NCBI GenBank assembly: GCA_943737045.1
Contig: CALSFV010000221.1
Span: 558,001 to 622,000 of the forward strand
DNA from: Parapristionchus giblindavisi
Lineage: Eukaryota > Nematoda > Chromadorea > Rhabditida > Diplogasteridae
Length of the DNA stretch: 64,000 nucleotides
Direction of reading: 5' to 3'
In this document: positions 25,901 to 37,500 of the stretch, one piece after another
Layout: every line of letters starts with the position of its first letter
Numbering within the stretch: position 1 is the stretch's first letter
Made by a program: the position numbers and the translations under genes
Notes under the pieces: generated by a model
Told to the model about the DNA's origin: nothing
The model's input: only the letters and a program-made list of their open reading frames with translations
Database searches by the model: none

Positions 25901-28900
25901 AAGAGAAATTTCTAATCGGTATTGTCCGTATGTAAAATGCACTTGTAAATGCCTTGCTCTGCTAAACATAGAAATGTTCGATGAGTGTATTTTATACGGT
26001 CAATATGTGTACAATAGTTTACAATAGAAAGCTCATGTGTTCCTAAAGTATTCTTTCTCTATCAGATATGAACTTCACTGCAAGAAATTATCGACACTGT
26101 TCTGGGCCGACATGTCTGAGTACGATATGAGTTACAGTCGTTCTAAGTCATTCGCCTTTGCCGATGTATACCGTCAAGCCATGATTGATATTCAATCAGC
26201 ACCAATTATTGATTGTGACGGACATTGTTTTACTGTGGCCAATGAATCCGGAGTATTCGCCGGATGTGAGCCTATACGGGTGAGTACAACAGCCGACTCT
26301 ACCAGATAGATAGTCATATTCATATGTGCATGGGCGCCGAAATGGGGGTGCCCTTTTTTAAAATATGGCTTTTCGAAAATTTGTGGAATTAATCATTTTT
26401 TCGTTTGGAAGAAAGAAAATAGAATCTCGCTCCAGATACCCCGCCCATGTATGGTCATTTTCGTAGTGTATCACATAGTTTCGAGTACAGTAGGGGAACA
26501 AGGACATGTGGGGTGCGATATTAAAGGGTGTGTGACCTCTCTCAATGGCCTCCTCATCACACACAATATTTCTATGTACTCTGACAAACGAGAGATCGTT
26601 GACCGTTGAAGAGACAGTTTACAAGGGTTTCAGCCATTTTAATAAAAAGAAAAACGTGTTAATGAGAAAAAAATGATGTATCTTAAATTATGGATACCTC
26701 TAATTTGCAGTCAACATTAACCGAAGAATGCAGCGATCCTTTGAATTGTGTCTGCGACATGGAGTAATTTATAACCTTTATTATAATTATACTAAACTTG
26801 ATTTTACAGTAATTGCAATGATTTCTACAGTGGAGTTTGTTCGACTCAATTCCTGATTCCATTTAAAAATAAAACAGCGGGAACGAAATATGTGTGCGAA
26901 GGAGGAGTAAATCCATTTGGAGAGTAAGCGTCGCTACTTTACTTTACGTTACTCGCCAACGCCGTAAGTGCACAACGTGTTACATTTCGCTCGTCTGTGT
27001 CGGCGTAAATTTTGTGTCGGGTGTTGAATGATGAACTCTGTAGGACCATAAAATTGCAGTAAGGGTTACGGTAAACCATTATTGACGGTAGCTTCATACC
27101 GTATACCAAATTGACTTTCAGGGTTTTCCACTCGACACACTCCAAAATTTACGCAGACGCAATGTAACAGGTTACGCACTTGCACGTAACACAAATGTAA
27201 CGAGGCGTGCGAAATATGTTTATTAATACAGTAATAATAAACAATTCATCGACACCATGATAGTAATATATCAAGGCGAAACCGTGACAATAATAATAAG
27301 ATTGAATAAAAAATGCATTTCCTTATGTGCAGGATTGTAAAATCTTATCCCAATCTCATCATTAAAGTTTTCCCAAATTCGCCCATGAACCCCCATTTTA
27401 AAAATTGCTATCGACCCAAAACCGAAATTGCCTATACTCGACGGAAATCCATATCTCCTCTTTCCCTTTACCAGTAATATGTCTAATCTAAATGTAATCG
27501 AATAACTAAGAAAATAAATTCCCCTCTAGCATGGGTTATAAAATATTTTATGACACAAGAATGAATCTAGTAATTTTATAAGATGGAGACCCGCGAATGT
27601 CTTTGCAAATGCATAACATATCTTTATGCAAGGGATAAGTCATATTGAAGAGATTAATTTTAATTTAATTTAATTGTCATTCATCAATCACTTGGCGCAG
27701 TGGCAAAAGTACTGACTAGTCAGCGTAACGTAGCGGGTTCTTAGCCTGTTGCCGAACTTTCCAATTTTCAAATATTTGCGCCTTTGGCTGCATCATCATG
27801 CACGATTTATTCACGATTCTATCCTTCAATAAATTTAATTTGCATACAAATTTTTTGTCTTCTTAGTTTGTTCACGAAAATATTCGCGGGACTCCCCTTT
27901 TATTGTTAGAAAAATTCGCAGAGAGTAATCTTTACAATGTGATAAATTGTTCTTAATGTATTGCTTTCAGAGTACCTGTGTTTCAATGCGCATCATTAAA
28001 TGTCAACAATTTCATGTATCGTAATAAGTAAGACTCACATTTATTGCTAGTCTCGATTGCAATTAAAACGCGGTCTCTGTAAGAACGTCAGAATTCCGAC
28101 TCAACATATCACAGTATTTTCTAAATGATCCGATTTCGCTCAAAATTTCAGGGCAGAGTGCCTAGGGGTGGGATACACTTCAGCCAAAAAATTGGACCCG
28201 TAGGTTGATCTTTGATCTTTGATCTTCGGAATTTTCAACGTAATATTAACCCTCATGCTGTATACCATTCGATAGAGCGTGAAAAGTTGAGCAAGGAGCC
28301 AAATTTTCGAAGGTGTAGGTGCTCTGGTATTTGAGAAACAGAATAAAATGTCGAAAAAAGGGGAGATCTCTATTTTCAAAAAATATTTTCGCCATGTTCC
28401 AATAGCGGCCGCCCCCTAGAAATTATGCTGTATATGCAAAATTGTATGGAGAATCCGATAAAAATAGTCTCCAGTCTGTCCGACATACCGCGCATGCACT
28501 TTTTCGCGTAAAACTAGCGTTAGCTAGCGTTCGCTTTAGCTAAGTTAGCGACCCGGGTTCGAGTCCGCCTCCCGACATCAAATTTTTGCAACTTTTTTTC
28601 GACCACTAATTGAGCTCAATTCAACAAAATTTCATAATTCATGTGTTTTCACAGTGGTCTGACCATTGTTTGACCATTTTTTAAGTGATTTCATGTTTAT
28701 ACTTGAGCTGCAGACAGATGCTGAGACAGAGACAGAAGGAGAGACTTCAGGACAGAGGGAGAGACTTCAGGACAGAGGGAGAGACTTCAGGACAGAGGGA
28801 GAGACTTCTGGAGGAGGGAGAGCACGCCATGGACTCATTCCGGAGTCCCTTCCTCGTAAGAATGGACGACTTGCCCTGAAAGTTTAAGCGAAATCGGACC

Positions 28901-31900
28901 ATTTTGAAAATACTGTGCCACCCCCACCCCCTCCGACGTTCTTACAGAGACCGCGTTTTAACGATAAGGTTTAAATATGTATAATTCTATTATATTACTG
29001 AATTCAAACTATTCTTGACTTCTTTAAAAGCGGTGGAAACTCGAAATCGCGGGTTGTCAGGGTTTAGGAAAGGACCCAACACTCGAAACTCGAAACAGTC
29101 GAAATTTAAGTTTGCGCGCGAAACAGATTTCATATTTCAACACCGCGGTAAATCACAATTTGAATTTGCATTATTTGTTTACATATTTAGTGCCCGCGTA
29201 TTCAAATTTCGAGTTTCTACTTTTTTGAGAGAAATTTCATGTTCAAATATAGAAGTTATTAATTTCAGCTATTATAATGGAATTGATACGCTAGCTAGCC
29301 TAGATGTCACGCTAATTGATTCGAAATTTTTGACTCCATTATCAAAGGAGAATCTGAAGAAGGCACTTCGTTATTTTCGAGGAGCTAAAACAGTAAACTG
29401 TAGTGGCAATTGTTACTCTCTCATGGATGAGCGCAATGGGCAAATTAACATCGCCGCAGGATGTAATGAGGCCGATTTTGAAGTAGGTATATTTTATATT
29501 CAAATTAATTAGGTATAAATATAGATTTTCATGCTCAACCAGGTTAGAATTCAATAATATCATTTAAAAAGTGTTTCGAACGCTGCATGTTTTATACAAT
29601 ATACATTTATTTTAAAAAATACGGCTTTGATTAATTACTATAATAATTTTAGCATGTGGACCACGATGTATGCAGAAAGAAGCATTGCTGTGCCGCCAGG
29701 TAAGACTATTTATCGAATATACAATAGCGGCCGAAGTGGTGTAGGGGTCAATGGTGCTTCACGCCATCTTTTCTGGATTCGCTTCCTCTCATGGATGAGA
29801 GAGGAAGCGAATCCTCCCGAAAGGGGAATTGGTAGTGACTAGATCACTCAGTAAAGTATTAAAAAAATTTGTTCCCTTAAACATTTGGTTAGAATGCCAA
29901 CTACAGATATTCATTGTCTTTTTAGCTCATGCAATGATTTCTACAAGAATCGATGTCTAAAGGATGACAAAGATCCATTGTGCGACCAAATTGGAGAAGA
30001 TGAGGAGACGACTACGATTGAACCAACGACTGAATCGACGACTACCACGAGGAAGACAACGGTACGCCGTTCACTGGCTTGTTGCAAAGATTTTAATGTC
30101 GAATAGTAAACATGAAAAGGAACAATTTCAATAATCCGAATTCAGTTTAACTTTTTTTCAGACTACGATGCGTAGAAGAAATAATTTCAACAAGGAAGAT
30201 GAAGATGAAAAAGATGAAGAAAATGAAGAAGATCGTGATGAAGATAGACGTAACAATAAGAATAAAGAAAAGAAGATTAAAGATGAAGATGATCATGATG
30301 TGTACAATGGACAAAGAAATGTTCATGATTCCAAGTATGATCTAGTTATATAACACGCGTGTCACTGAAGAATCGAGTAAAATCCGTGGGTGGTTGGCAC
30401 ATTTTCTGACCCCCACATATTAATGCATTTTTTGGTAGTCTATATGGTAACTAAGAGGTAGCCCAGAGCGTTTTTGCATATCTTCATTTTCAACGTCGAG
30501 AGACGTCGTCAAACTTTTTTGAATCCAAAATCGGCCGACTTTGGAGCTCTGTAGCTCTTCGTGGTGTGGTTTTGGTATCGAGTCGTCAACAGAAGAATTT
30601 CCTAGAACGTCCAGGAGAATGCACCTGCGTCATTGGCCGATCGATATTTTAATTAGTATTTTTGTAAATCGATTTTGTTAAATAGTTTTTAACAAAATTC
30701 GAAGCCGAAGGTTTTCAATAGCTCGATCGACTCATCTTGTCGAGAGGAATTCAACGGTATACTGAACGTTTTTGTATGAGGTTGTGCTCTGAAGATATGA
30801 TCATTTCAAGATTTTTTTGATAGTGAAATTCGTGTTGTTTCCAGCACAAGCCATCCTGATTGGTTGATACACTCTTCTATCACCCTTCCAAACATGTCTC
30901 TGTAGTGTAGTGGATAAGATGTCGGCGCTTATTTTTGACGGTCAGGGGTTCGATCCTCCTTGCCGCAGTGATCTTTTGCTGGTTTTTCTTTTGTTGAAAT
31001 TGAAAGAACTAATAATGAATTTACAAGGCAAATTGAAATGTTTGTGATTATGGAAACCAGAAAAGAGAATACACTTTAACTTATCAGTTTTAGTAAACTT
31101 TAACAGGACGAGGAAGAGAAGAGTTGGGGATGAGTCGGGGGACTCTTATTGTTAGCTGGAAGATGAGGGAGGAGGGAGAGGATGAAGAGGATGAGGACGT
31201 GAAAATTTTTGGACAACACGAAGATGAAGGTTTTAGGATGGTGGTGGAGGAAGAGTGTGATGAAATATTCCTATGAATTTGAAGCCTCTTTGTTGTCGTA
31301 TTGTAATTTGCCTTCAAAGATATTAATATTCATTAATTGGCTATGATTTATGAATAGAATTATAGAAATGAATATTCACAAGTTATCAAAAATAGCTAAG
31401 AGGTGTACTAGAACAACAGTAAAACTAATGAGAATGGGAGAATTGTTCATACGAGGCAGAAGAGTGAGTGGATCACTGGCTGCGTCACTCTTCTCTCGTG
31501 TGATCGCACGCAATGAAAATCTTGAGATGATCATATCTTCCGAGCACAACCTCATACAAAAACGTTCAGTATACCGTTGAATTCCTCTCGACAAGATGAG
31601 TCGATCGAGCTGTTGAAAACCTTCGGCTTCGAATTTTGTTAAAAACTATTTAACAAAATCGATTTACAAAAATACTAATTAAAATATCGATCGGCCAATG
31701 ACGCAGGTGCATTCTCCTGGACGTTCTAGGAAATTTTTCTGTTGACGACTCGATACCAAAACCACACCACGAAGAGCTACAGAGCTCCAAAGTCGGCCGA
31801 TTTTGGCGTCAAAAAAGTTTGACGACGTCTCTCGAGGTTGAAAATGAAGATATGCTCAAAAGCTCTTGCTATCTTGTTAGGGACCATATGGGCTACCGAA

Positions 31901-32039
31901 AAATGACTTCTGCTCATTTTCGACTTTTTCAATGTGCCACCGTTTATTCGAACCTTGCGCGACACGCGTGATAAGATGCAATACTATTTATAATATTTTC
32001 AGGATCATTCTCCTTATCTTACCGATATTCTTCTTCTGA
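22974..32039 (+). CDS. Gene 3 of the cysteine-rich module family, intact except for first splice junction
   Basis: Exons: 22974-23027 (signal peptide), 23064-23295, 23342-23406, 23466-23591, 23637-23886, 24052-24125, 24173-24316, 24636-24828, 24873-24928, 25005-25133, 25188-25413, 25683-25741, 25791-25886, 26066-26279, 26711-26763, 26810-26923, 27971-28027, 29269-29482, 29653-29699, 29926-30061, 30162-30334, 32003-32039. All exons from the second onward are open and phase-consistent. They encode six Cys modules, a linker with TTT repeats, a D/E/K-rich tail and the end KIILLILPIFFF. The signal peptide is four codons shorter than in the paralogues, and its only reasonable donor (GCT|GTAGCA) leaves phase 0, while exon 2 needs two bases. 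So either the N-terminal join is broken or another first exon is used. Sixteen-cysteine stretches are never interrupted by stops. Introns host a MITE A, a MITE B, a TTAA element and a foldback element. Confidence 0.75.
24344..24614. mobile_element. MITE family A, TTAA-flanked, copy 1
   Basis: Flanked by TTAA at 24340-24343 and 24615-24618. The start AGATGGAGACCCTCGAGTGT is close to the inverted right ends of the copies at 44585-44858 and 52748-53017. Internal blocks such as CAACTTTCAAGGCATGTA are shared by all three. It lies in a gene 3 intron. Confidence 0.78.
27581..27897. mobile_element. MITE family B, divergent copy 3
   Basis: Left end AGATGGAGACCCGCGAATGT; right end GTTCACGAAAATATTCGCGG. 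The core has TTGGCGCAGTGGCAAAAGT followed by an altered B box. The flanks are TTTATA and TTTATT rather than clean TTAA. It is in the gene 3 intron 26924-27970. Confidence 0.65.
28067..28957. mobile_element. TTAA-flanked element with 27-bp terminal inverted repeats and tRNA-like segment
   Basis: The left end AACGCGGTCTCTGTAAGAAC after TTAA (28063-28066) returns inverted before TTAA (28958-28961). Inside are a B-box-like GGGTTCGAGTCCG near 28555 and a 20-bp tandem repeat at 28727-28818. It is inserted in the gene 3 intron 28028-29268. No transposase seen. Confidence 0.75.
28727..28818 (+). repeat. 20-bp tandem repeat, about four units
   Basis: Unit GAGACTTCAGGACAGAGGGA, with three exact units at 28741-28800 and worn units on both sides. 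It is inside the 28067-28957 element. Confidence 0.9.
29775..29814. repeat. Perfect 16-bp hairpin in a gene 3 intron
   Basis: GGATTCGCTTCCTCTC at 29775-29790 pairs exactly with GAGAGGAAGCGAATCC at 29799-29814, leaving an 8-nt loop. Directly after it is CCCGAAAGGGGAATTGGTAG, which recurs at about 32469-32488. Confidence 0.85.
30354..31970. mobile_element. Foldback element in the last intron of gene 3, 4-bp target duplication ATAA
   Basis: Ends CACGCGTGTC and GACACGCGTG, flanked by ATAA at 30350-30353 and 31971-31974. The same intron in genes 2 and 4 shows the empty site (TTATATAAGATTTAATACTA or similar), which fixes the boundaries. Long arms pair (about 30430-30840 with 31540-31940). The asymmetric centre includes a tRNA-like sequence near 30893-30968 (GTAGTGTAGTGGATAAGATG; GGGGTTCGATCCTCC). 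Confidence 0.85.
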
Positions 32040-32776
32040 ATACACTCCCAAATACAGGAAATATGGCAATATCTTTTTATTAGATAAAAATAGATGTATT
32101 TGCTCTAATTGTATTCGAAATAGTCTACAAAATAAATTACAAAACGGGTCCTCAAAGCTCTCATCTCCTGGTTCGATTCCAGGAAGCGACACAGCCTCCG
32201 CCCCACCAAGACCTCTGGTGTTGAAATCCCTGCATGATCACGAATACAAGTCTAATCATACATTATTCGACATTCCATGCATGATCTTGCATGGAATATC
32301 CGTGGTTCGTGATCATGCATGGATCTTCCGTGATCATGCGCGAATTTACCGTGATCATGCATGGAATGACATAATCCATGCATGATTCGAGTATATTACA
32401 TGCATGATCATGCCATTAATTGCACGAATTTTACTTGGATCATGCAAGGATTCAAACACCTGAGACGCCCGAAAGGGGAATTGGTAGAGTACGCGGAAAA
32501 GTTGGCCCGAAAAAGAGATTAGATACACTGGCAATTTTTCATTCAGCTGAGCGCGAAAAAACCACATCAAACGGATTTTCTCGCTTCCCCAATCCCAAGA
32601 GAGCGTGAAAATGGAATCGTTTATCTTAACCACTAGCCATGGTTTTAAATGACTATACTATGGCATGACATGCTTTATTACTATTTAGCATGGCCGTTAA
32701 TTGATAAAGCTAGTAGAGAACAAGTTAACAACAAAAAAAACAGAAAAAAAAGATTGCAAATTTGTTGCAAAAGAAT
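32040..32776. other. Spacer after gene 3 with repeated CATGCATGATC words
   Basis: Between about 32230 and 32440 the words GATCATGCATGGAAT and CGTGATCATGC recur in both orientations six or more times. A tRNA 3'-half-like piece (TCCTGGTTCGATTCCAGGA) lies near 32176-32194. No gene is supported. Confidence 0.6.
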
Positions 32777-32849
32777 TGCTCCCTGTGAGGCTCGAACTCA
32801 CGACCTTCAGATTATGAGACTGACGCGCTGCCGGCTGCGCCAAGGAAGC
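32777..32849 (-). tRNA. tRNA-Met (anticodon CAT)
   Basis: Read on the minus strand: GCTTCCT acceptor arm, GGCGCAGCCGGCAGCGC D arm, anticodon loop CTCATAA, T arm GTGAGTTCGAGCCTCAC, and AGGGAGC closing the acceptor stem, discriminator A; 73 nt, no intron. Identical to the copy at 57402-57474 except for one D-loop base. Cloverleaf pairing is complete (one G-T pair in the acceptor). Two bases beyond its 5' end starts the target duplication of an hAT-like MITE. Confidence 0.92.
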
Positions 32850-32858
32850 ACACGGGAT

Positions 32859-33596
32859 CAGGGGTGTGCGGCAACTGAGGTGCCGATTGCCGAAATTGCC
32901 GAAATTGCCGACTTTTGATTGCCGAAATTGGTTGCCGGCAACGACAACTAATTATGAAAAATTGTCGAAAAAAAATCAAGCAAAAAATAATTGAAAAAAG
33001 TCAGATAAGTTCAAGTTTTGTGTGAAATATCGTAGAAATTTGGTGTATACGGTATACCGAAACGAATAATCGTGTCGTTTTGAGAATGAGAATTCGTTAG
33101 ATTTGTGTTTTCTCCAGGAAGTCGAAAATTTTCTGGCCACTACACCGGACACGGAGATTGATCCATTCTCTCATTAGACTAGTAATGTCACGAAAGCATA
33201 AAACGCGCTTATCTCACGCGCAGATATGAAATAAAAAAAAATCTGCCCATCTGGATCTGCGAAAGCAGAAAAACTATTCGGGACGGCGGGAATCTTTCTT
33301 AACAAATACAGAAAGAATCTTTCCAAAAACCACTGTTCCACTCTAAGAATATTCTACTTTTGGGTACATAAGTAATTATAGATATTTCATTCATTTTTGC
33401 AATTCATTCATGTTATTGGTTTCGTTTGGTAATGAATTTTAATAAGTACTTTATAAAAATGATGATTAGATCATTTTAAATAGTTAAGTTTAAAATTGCC
33501 GAAGTTGCCGAAATTGCCGGCAATTGCCGATTTTTTTTATTTTCCAGTTGCCGGTAATTGCCGGTTGCCGAAGAAAGTGGTTGCCGCACACCCCTG
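32859..33596. mobile_element. hAT-like MITE built of GCCGAAATT words, 8-bp target duplication
   Basis: Both ends read CAGGGGTGTGCGGCAAC inward. Flanks 32851-32858 (CACGGGAT) and 33597-33604 (CACGGGGT) match in 7 of 8 bases, a hAT-type duplication. Subterminal regions are arrays of TTGCCGAAA and TTGCCGG words, a typical layout of hAT transposase-binding sites. No transposase. Confidence 0.8.
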
Positions 33597-33599
33597 CAC

Positions 33600-34131
33600 G
33601 GGGTTTAGGGAAGGTCAATCTACAGTGAACACAACTTACAATTGCCTTGGAAATTTTTCCATAGTGACACGTACTAAAATCACATGCGTCCATCACGATC
33701 ATCATTCATTTACACTGTTCTGAACACAGTAGTAGTATGCTTTGGCAAGATTAATTAAGCAGTGTTTCCACTGAATCAGAAGAGTGGGGATCTTCTTTCT
33801 AAAATCATTCTTCTTTCATCTCCTTATGATCCACTATTAATGTACTTGTTCAGTATCCGAGTCTAAACTTTGATCTTTTTGAATAGTGAGTTGTGAGAGC
33901 AACCAGAAATATAATATTACAGAAATGAAGCAACCCACGTATCATTCAATATTCGTCCTTATTTGCTTTTATTTTTGTTCAGGCAGAGCACAGATTCTGT
34001 AAAACCACTGTCAAATGCTTTCGCTATATGCCCAATATATAAGAAATGGGCAGCCTGTAATCGACGAGTTTGCTATGACAGATTTCAATGTGTCGATATC
34101 ATTCACTGTAGATTGACCTTCCCTAAACCCC
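33600..34131. mobile_element. Inverted-repeat element abutting the hAT MITE
   Basis: GGGGTTTAGGGAAGGTCAAT, continuing to about 33630, returns inverted at 34103-34131. The interior is about 470 bp without open frame or recognised motif. The hAT MITE appears to have landed at its left edge. Confidence 0.6.
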
Positions 34132-34369
34132 GTTGAGGCTCCACCTTTTGTTTCCATCCAAAACAGACACATATCTTTTATTGAACAGACCAGTCAGTTC
34201 CTCCTGTGTAATAAAACACGCTATCTTAGAAAATCGACATAATATTATGTGAATCGAAGAAAAATTCATTTTTCATCGATACCAAAAAAAATTCGGTTGT
34301 TGAATTCTCTCAGATAGCGTGATCTAGGAAAGGAGCTTCCGCTATTGATTAATTGATGTCACTTTCTGT

Positions 34370-34564
34370 CAAACACAACAATTCATTGATAGATTATATC
34401 ATTCATGAATTATTTTACATATTTTCGCTGATTTTGCATGATTAATTTTCAGTACTTTATGATTATTTTTTAATGATTCAATTACCTCCATTTGCATAAA
34501 ACATAATAGTACATCATCTCATTCATTTCTACTTTACACAGTGGTGTATTGTGGTGGACTTCGA
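34370..34564 (+). promoter_or_regulatory. Conserved upstream block of the gene family (gene 4 copy)
   Basis: CACAACAATTCATTGATAGA, ATGATTAATTTTCAG, TCATTTCTACTTTACACAGT and GTGTATTGTGGTGGACTTC precede the ATG at 34565 in the same order and spacing as in genes 2, 3 and 5. Confidence 0.55.
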
Positions 34565-37500
34565 ATGAAGAAACTTCTTTGTATCTTATTCCTCACCTTA
34601 CAACTTCAACAATGGTTTGCTTTCAAAGTTTCAAGATCATTTTGGCGATATTTCATAAATTTTCAGCTTCTCTATGCAGTGTCTGAAACGAATTCTCCAC
34701 AAAAAATACGTTGAATCTTCTTCTAATGACACAGAAACAAAGGAAATATCAAACGAAAAAGGTCTTCTTATGACATACCTTAACTATCGTACCAAATCGA
34801 ACGATGGTGAGCTAACAATTGATTGTGACGATCCTTCAATTTGCGAATATTATAATGTTCACAACCCGAATGCAAGGATGTGCCCTGTACGTGAAATCCA
34901 TAGTCATTCTTAAACAATTGAAACTGTTCTAGAAACTATTCAAATCTAAGAATTGCACGGACATGCCCATATGTGCCTGTAAAGACTCAGAGTGAGTTTG
35001 CAAACATATTTCGACAGACTTTAAGGATAATCGAATGATTTGATTTCAGTACATGCAACAACATAAAGCAACTCATTTGTGATACGAATATAGTAGATGA
35101 TCATTTATACCATCTTGGCAGAAATATTAATGATACAAAAGACTATATATGTGGAAGAAGAGTATTTCTCCCAAAGTAGTCTTGTGTGTCATTTCGTTGT
35201 TTTTAAGTATGACTTTCAGGTTTTCTATTAAATGTAAAGAGGGTTCAGTACCCTTTGATGAAGATAAAATCGATAATATTTATAATAGAATGAACCTTAA
35301 TGGACTAACACGCGATACTTTGTATCGTAGTTTTTTGTATAAGGAAATCTTAATGTTCCTTGAATATGCCCCATCAATTGATTGTAATGGATATTGCTCA
35401 ATCGATTGGATAGGATATTCGAAGAAAATGGAAATTGCATTCTCTTGCGTAAAGAATCGTTGGGTAAGAATTTGGATATTTTCTTGAAATGACTATGCAT
35501 AGAAAAGAAATAAACAAATATAGGTGAACAAAGTGAAACGTATGTGATAAATTGTGACTAAAGTATGTCAGATTTTTTGCTAGTATAAAAAAGCAATTCG
35601 AAAATTACGGGCACTCGAAATTTTATCAATATCTCTTGCACTCTTTCTGATTTTGCACATCTTAATACATCGTTGCTCTACTAGAGAATGATTGATGGGA
35701 AGGGGATGTGGAGGTGTTCACTACAAATGCCCTTCACTTTTTGTTATTGACTAGGAATGAGGGAACGACAAAGTGCATCTGTGACGAGCAGAGAAGTGAA
35801 AACTATAGACAAAGGCTATCCCAAAACCTAATAATATTTATCATCAAAGATTGGTCGACAAAAAACCACAATGACTATGTATTCGAAGCTTGTTTACGCT
35901 AACAAAAAAACTTTTTCGAACTTGGAAACTTTTTCCACAATTTGCTAGAAATGTTTCACTATATTTATTTTTAACGGTATTTGCAAGCGAGCGCAAATGA
36001 ACTACTAGAAATTCATTTTTGTCTAAAAGTAATCTATATTTCGCCCCCCCCCCTCATCCAATGTTCAGATTAAAACTATTCGGGTTGAAACAGTCTGAGG
36101 GATATTTCATATTAAATAATCTTCTAGGTTGACGAAACATTAAAATGTGAGGATCCAACGAAGTGCAAATGTGGAACCGAGTAGGCTAACAATCGTAGAT
36201 CATTCATTCATTTTTCATTATTACAGTAATTGTAATGATGTCCGTTCATTGATTTGTGATAAGACTTCGGCTTATCAACAATTGAATGAAACTTCTAAGA
36301 ATATCACAGAAAAGCTAGCGACATTTCATATTTGCAACGGCAGTGAACTTCCATTCGAAACGCCCGAGTTCATGTAAAATTTATCAAGTGCTCCGTTTTC
36401 AAGTTTTTCTCATTTAGAACGTGCCTATCCGTGAAAAAGGATCTTGACTATGATTGGCCGCAAAAATCCAATTATACGATGTGGAGACGTGAAATCGGCA
36501 TTAGTCGATTAAAATTGATTACCGAAATAGTCGAAAACGCTGGATCAATGAAATGTATCGGTGAATGTTATCTCACATCGACCATGACGACAATAGAAGC
36601 CGGATGTAAAGTAAGTTGCACATATCCACATTTAAGTAGGGTGATCACTTTCATTGCAGGCCATCGAAGATAAATACGAATATAATTATTATGGTTGTCA
36701 TACAAGGAAGTTCGTGTTCTGTTCGACCATATTCTCCGAACTATTTGCATTATTTTAATATTCACACAGTTGTTTTGTTCAGCCACTGCAATAATGCAAC
36801 TGACATGATATGTAACGATAACTGGCAAGGACTTGCAAATCCATACCATGATGACACAAGTGATGAGTTTAGAAATGCAGCCAAAATGAGGATATGTCAG
36901 AACCGCAGTGGAGACACTGTGTAAGAAAAAAATATTATGATTAGGATTATTTGTATTGATGAAAATCGATTGCAGGAAACCAAAGCCATTCCAGTGTATG
37001 AGTACTAGTGTGGTGATAAACAAAGAAGACTTGATGAATGATAACGAGTATGATTACGTCAAAGCAATCAATGAACTTCGTCGAATATCGAAGGAATTTG
37101 AAAATGCCAAATCAGAATATTGTGATACAGCTTGCTTTACAACTGTTGAGGACGAAGAAGGAAACAATTCCATTAAAGCTGGCTGCAAGGTGGTTCATTT
37201 TGTTTAAAGAATGGGAGCCAGGTGATTTGGGGTGCGCTATTATCATGTATAATGTTGGTCATAGGGCGTGGCATAATGTTCTCATATTTAAAAAAAATTT
37301 TTTACAAAAAAACAGAACATTGCTGATTATGAGGCATAGAAAAAGAAGTTTACGTTAACGTGCGCAAGTTTTGAAAATGTAACATCGCATTACAAATTAT
37401 GTATTTCCTTCAAAACCACAAATTTCCCAGAATTATTTATAAAATAGAAGTCTTCGATAGGGATATCCGTATTTAGAATTTTTGAAAATCCTTTATCCGA

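Noticed and set aside
28666..28887. Two overlapping frames with ETEGETSGQRERL-type repeats
   Set aside because: Translation of a 20-bp tandem repeat inside a transposon, not a gene.
32215..32440. Possible CRISPR-like or iteron array of CATGCATGATC words
   Set aside because: Units vary in spacing and orientation, no unique spacers of constant length, and the context is eukaryotic.
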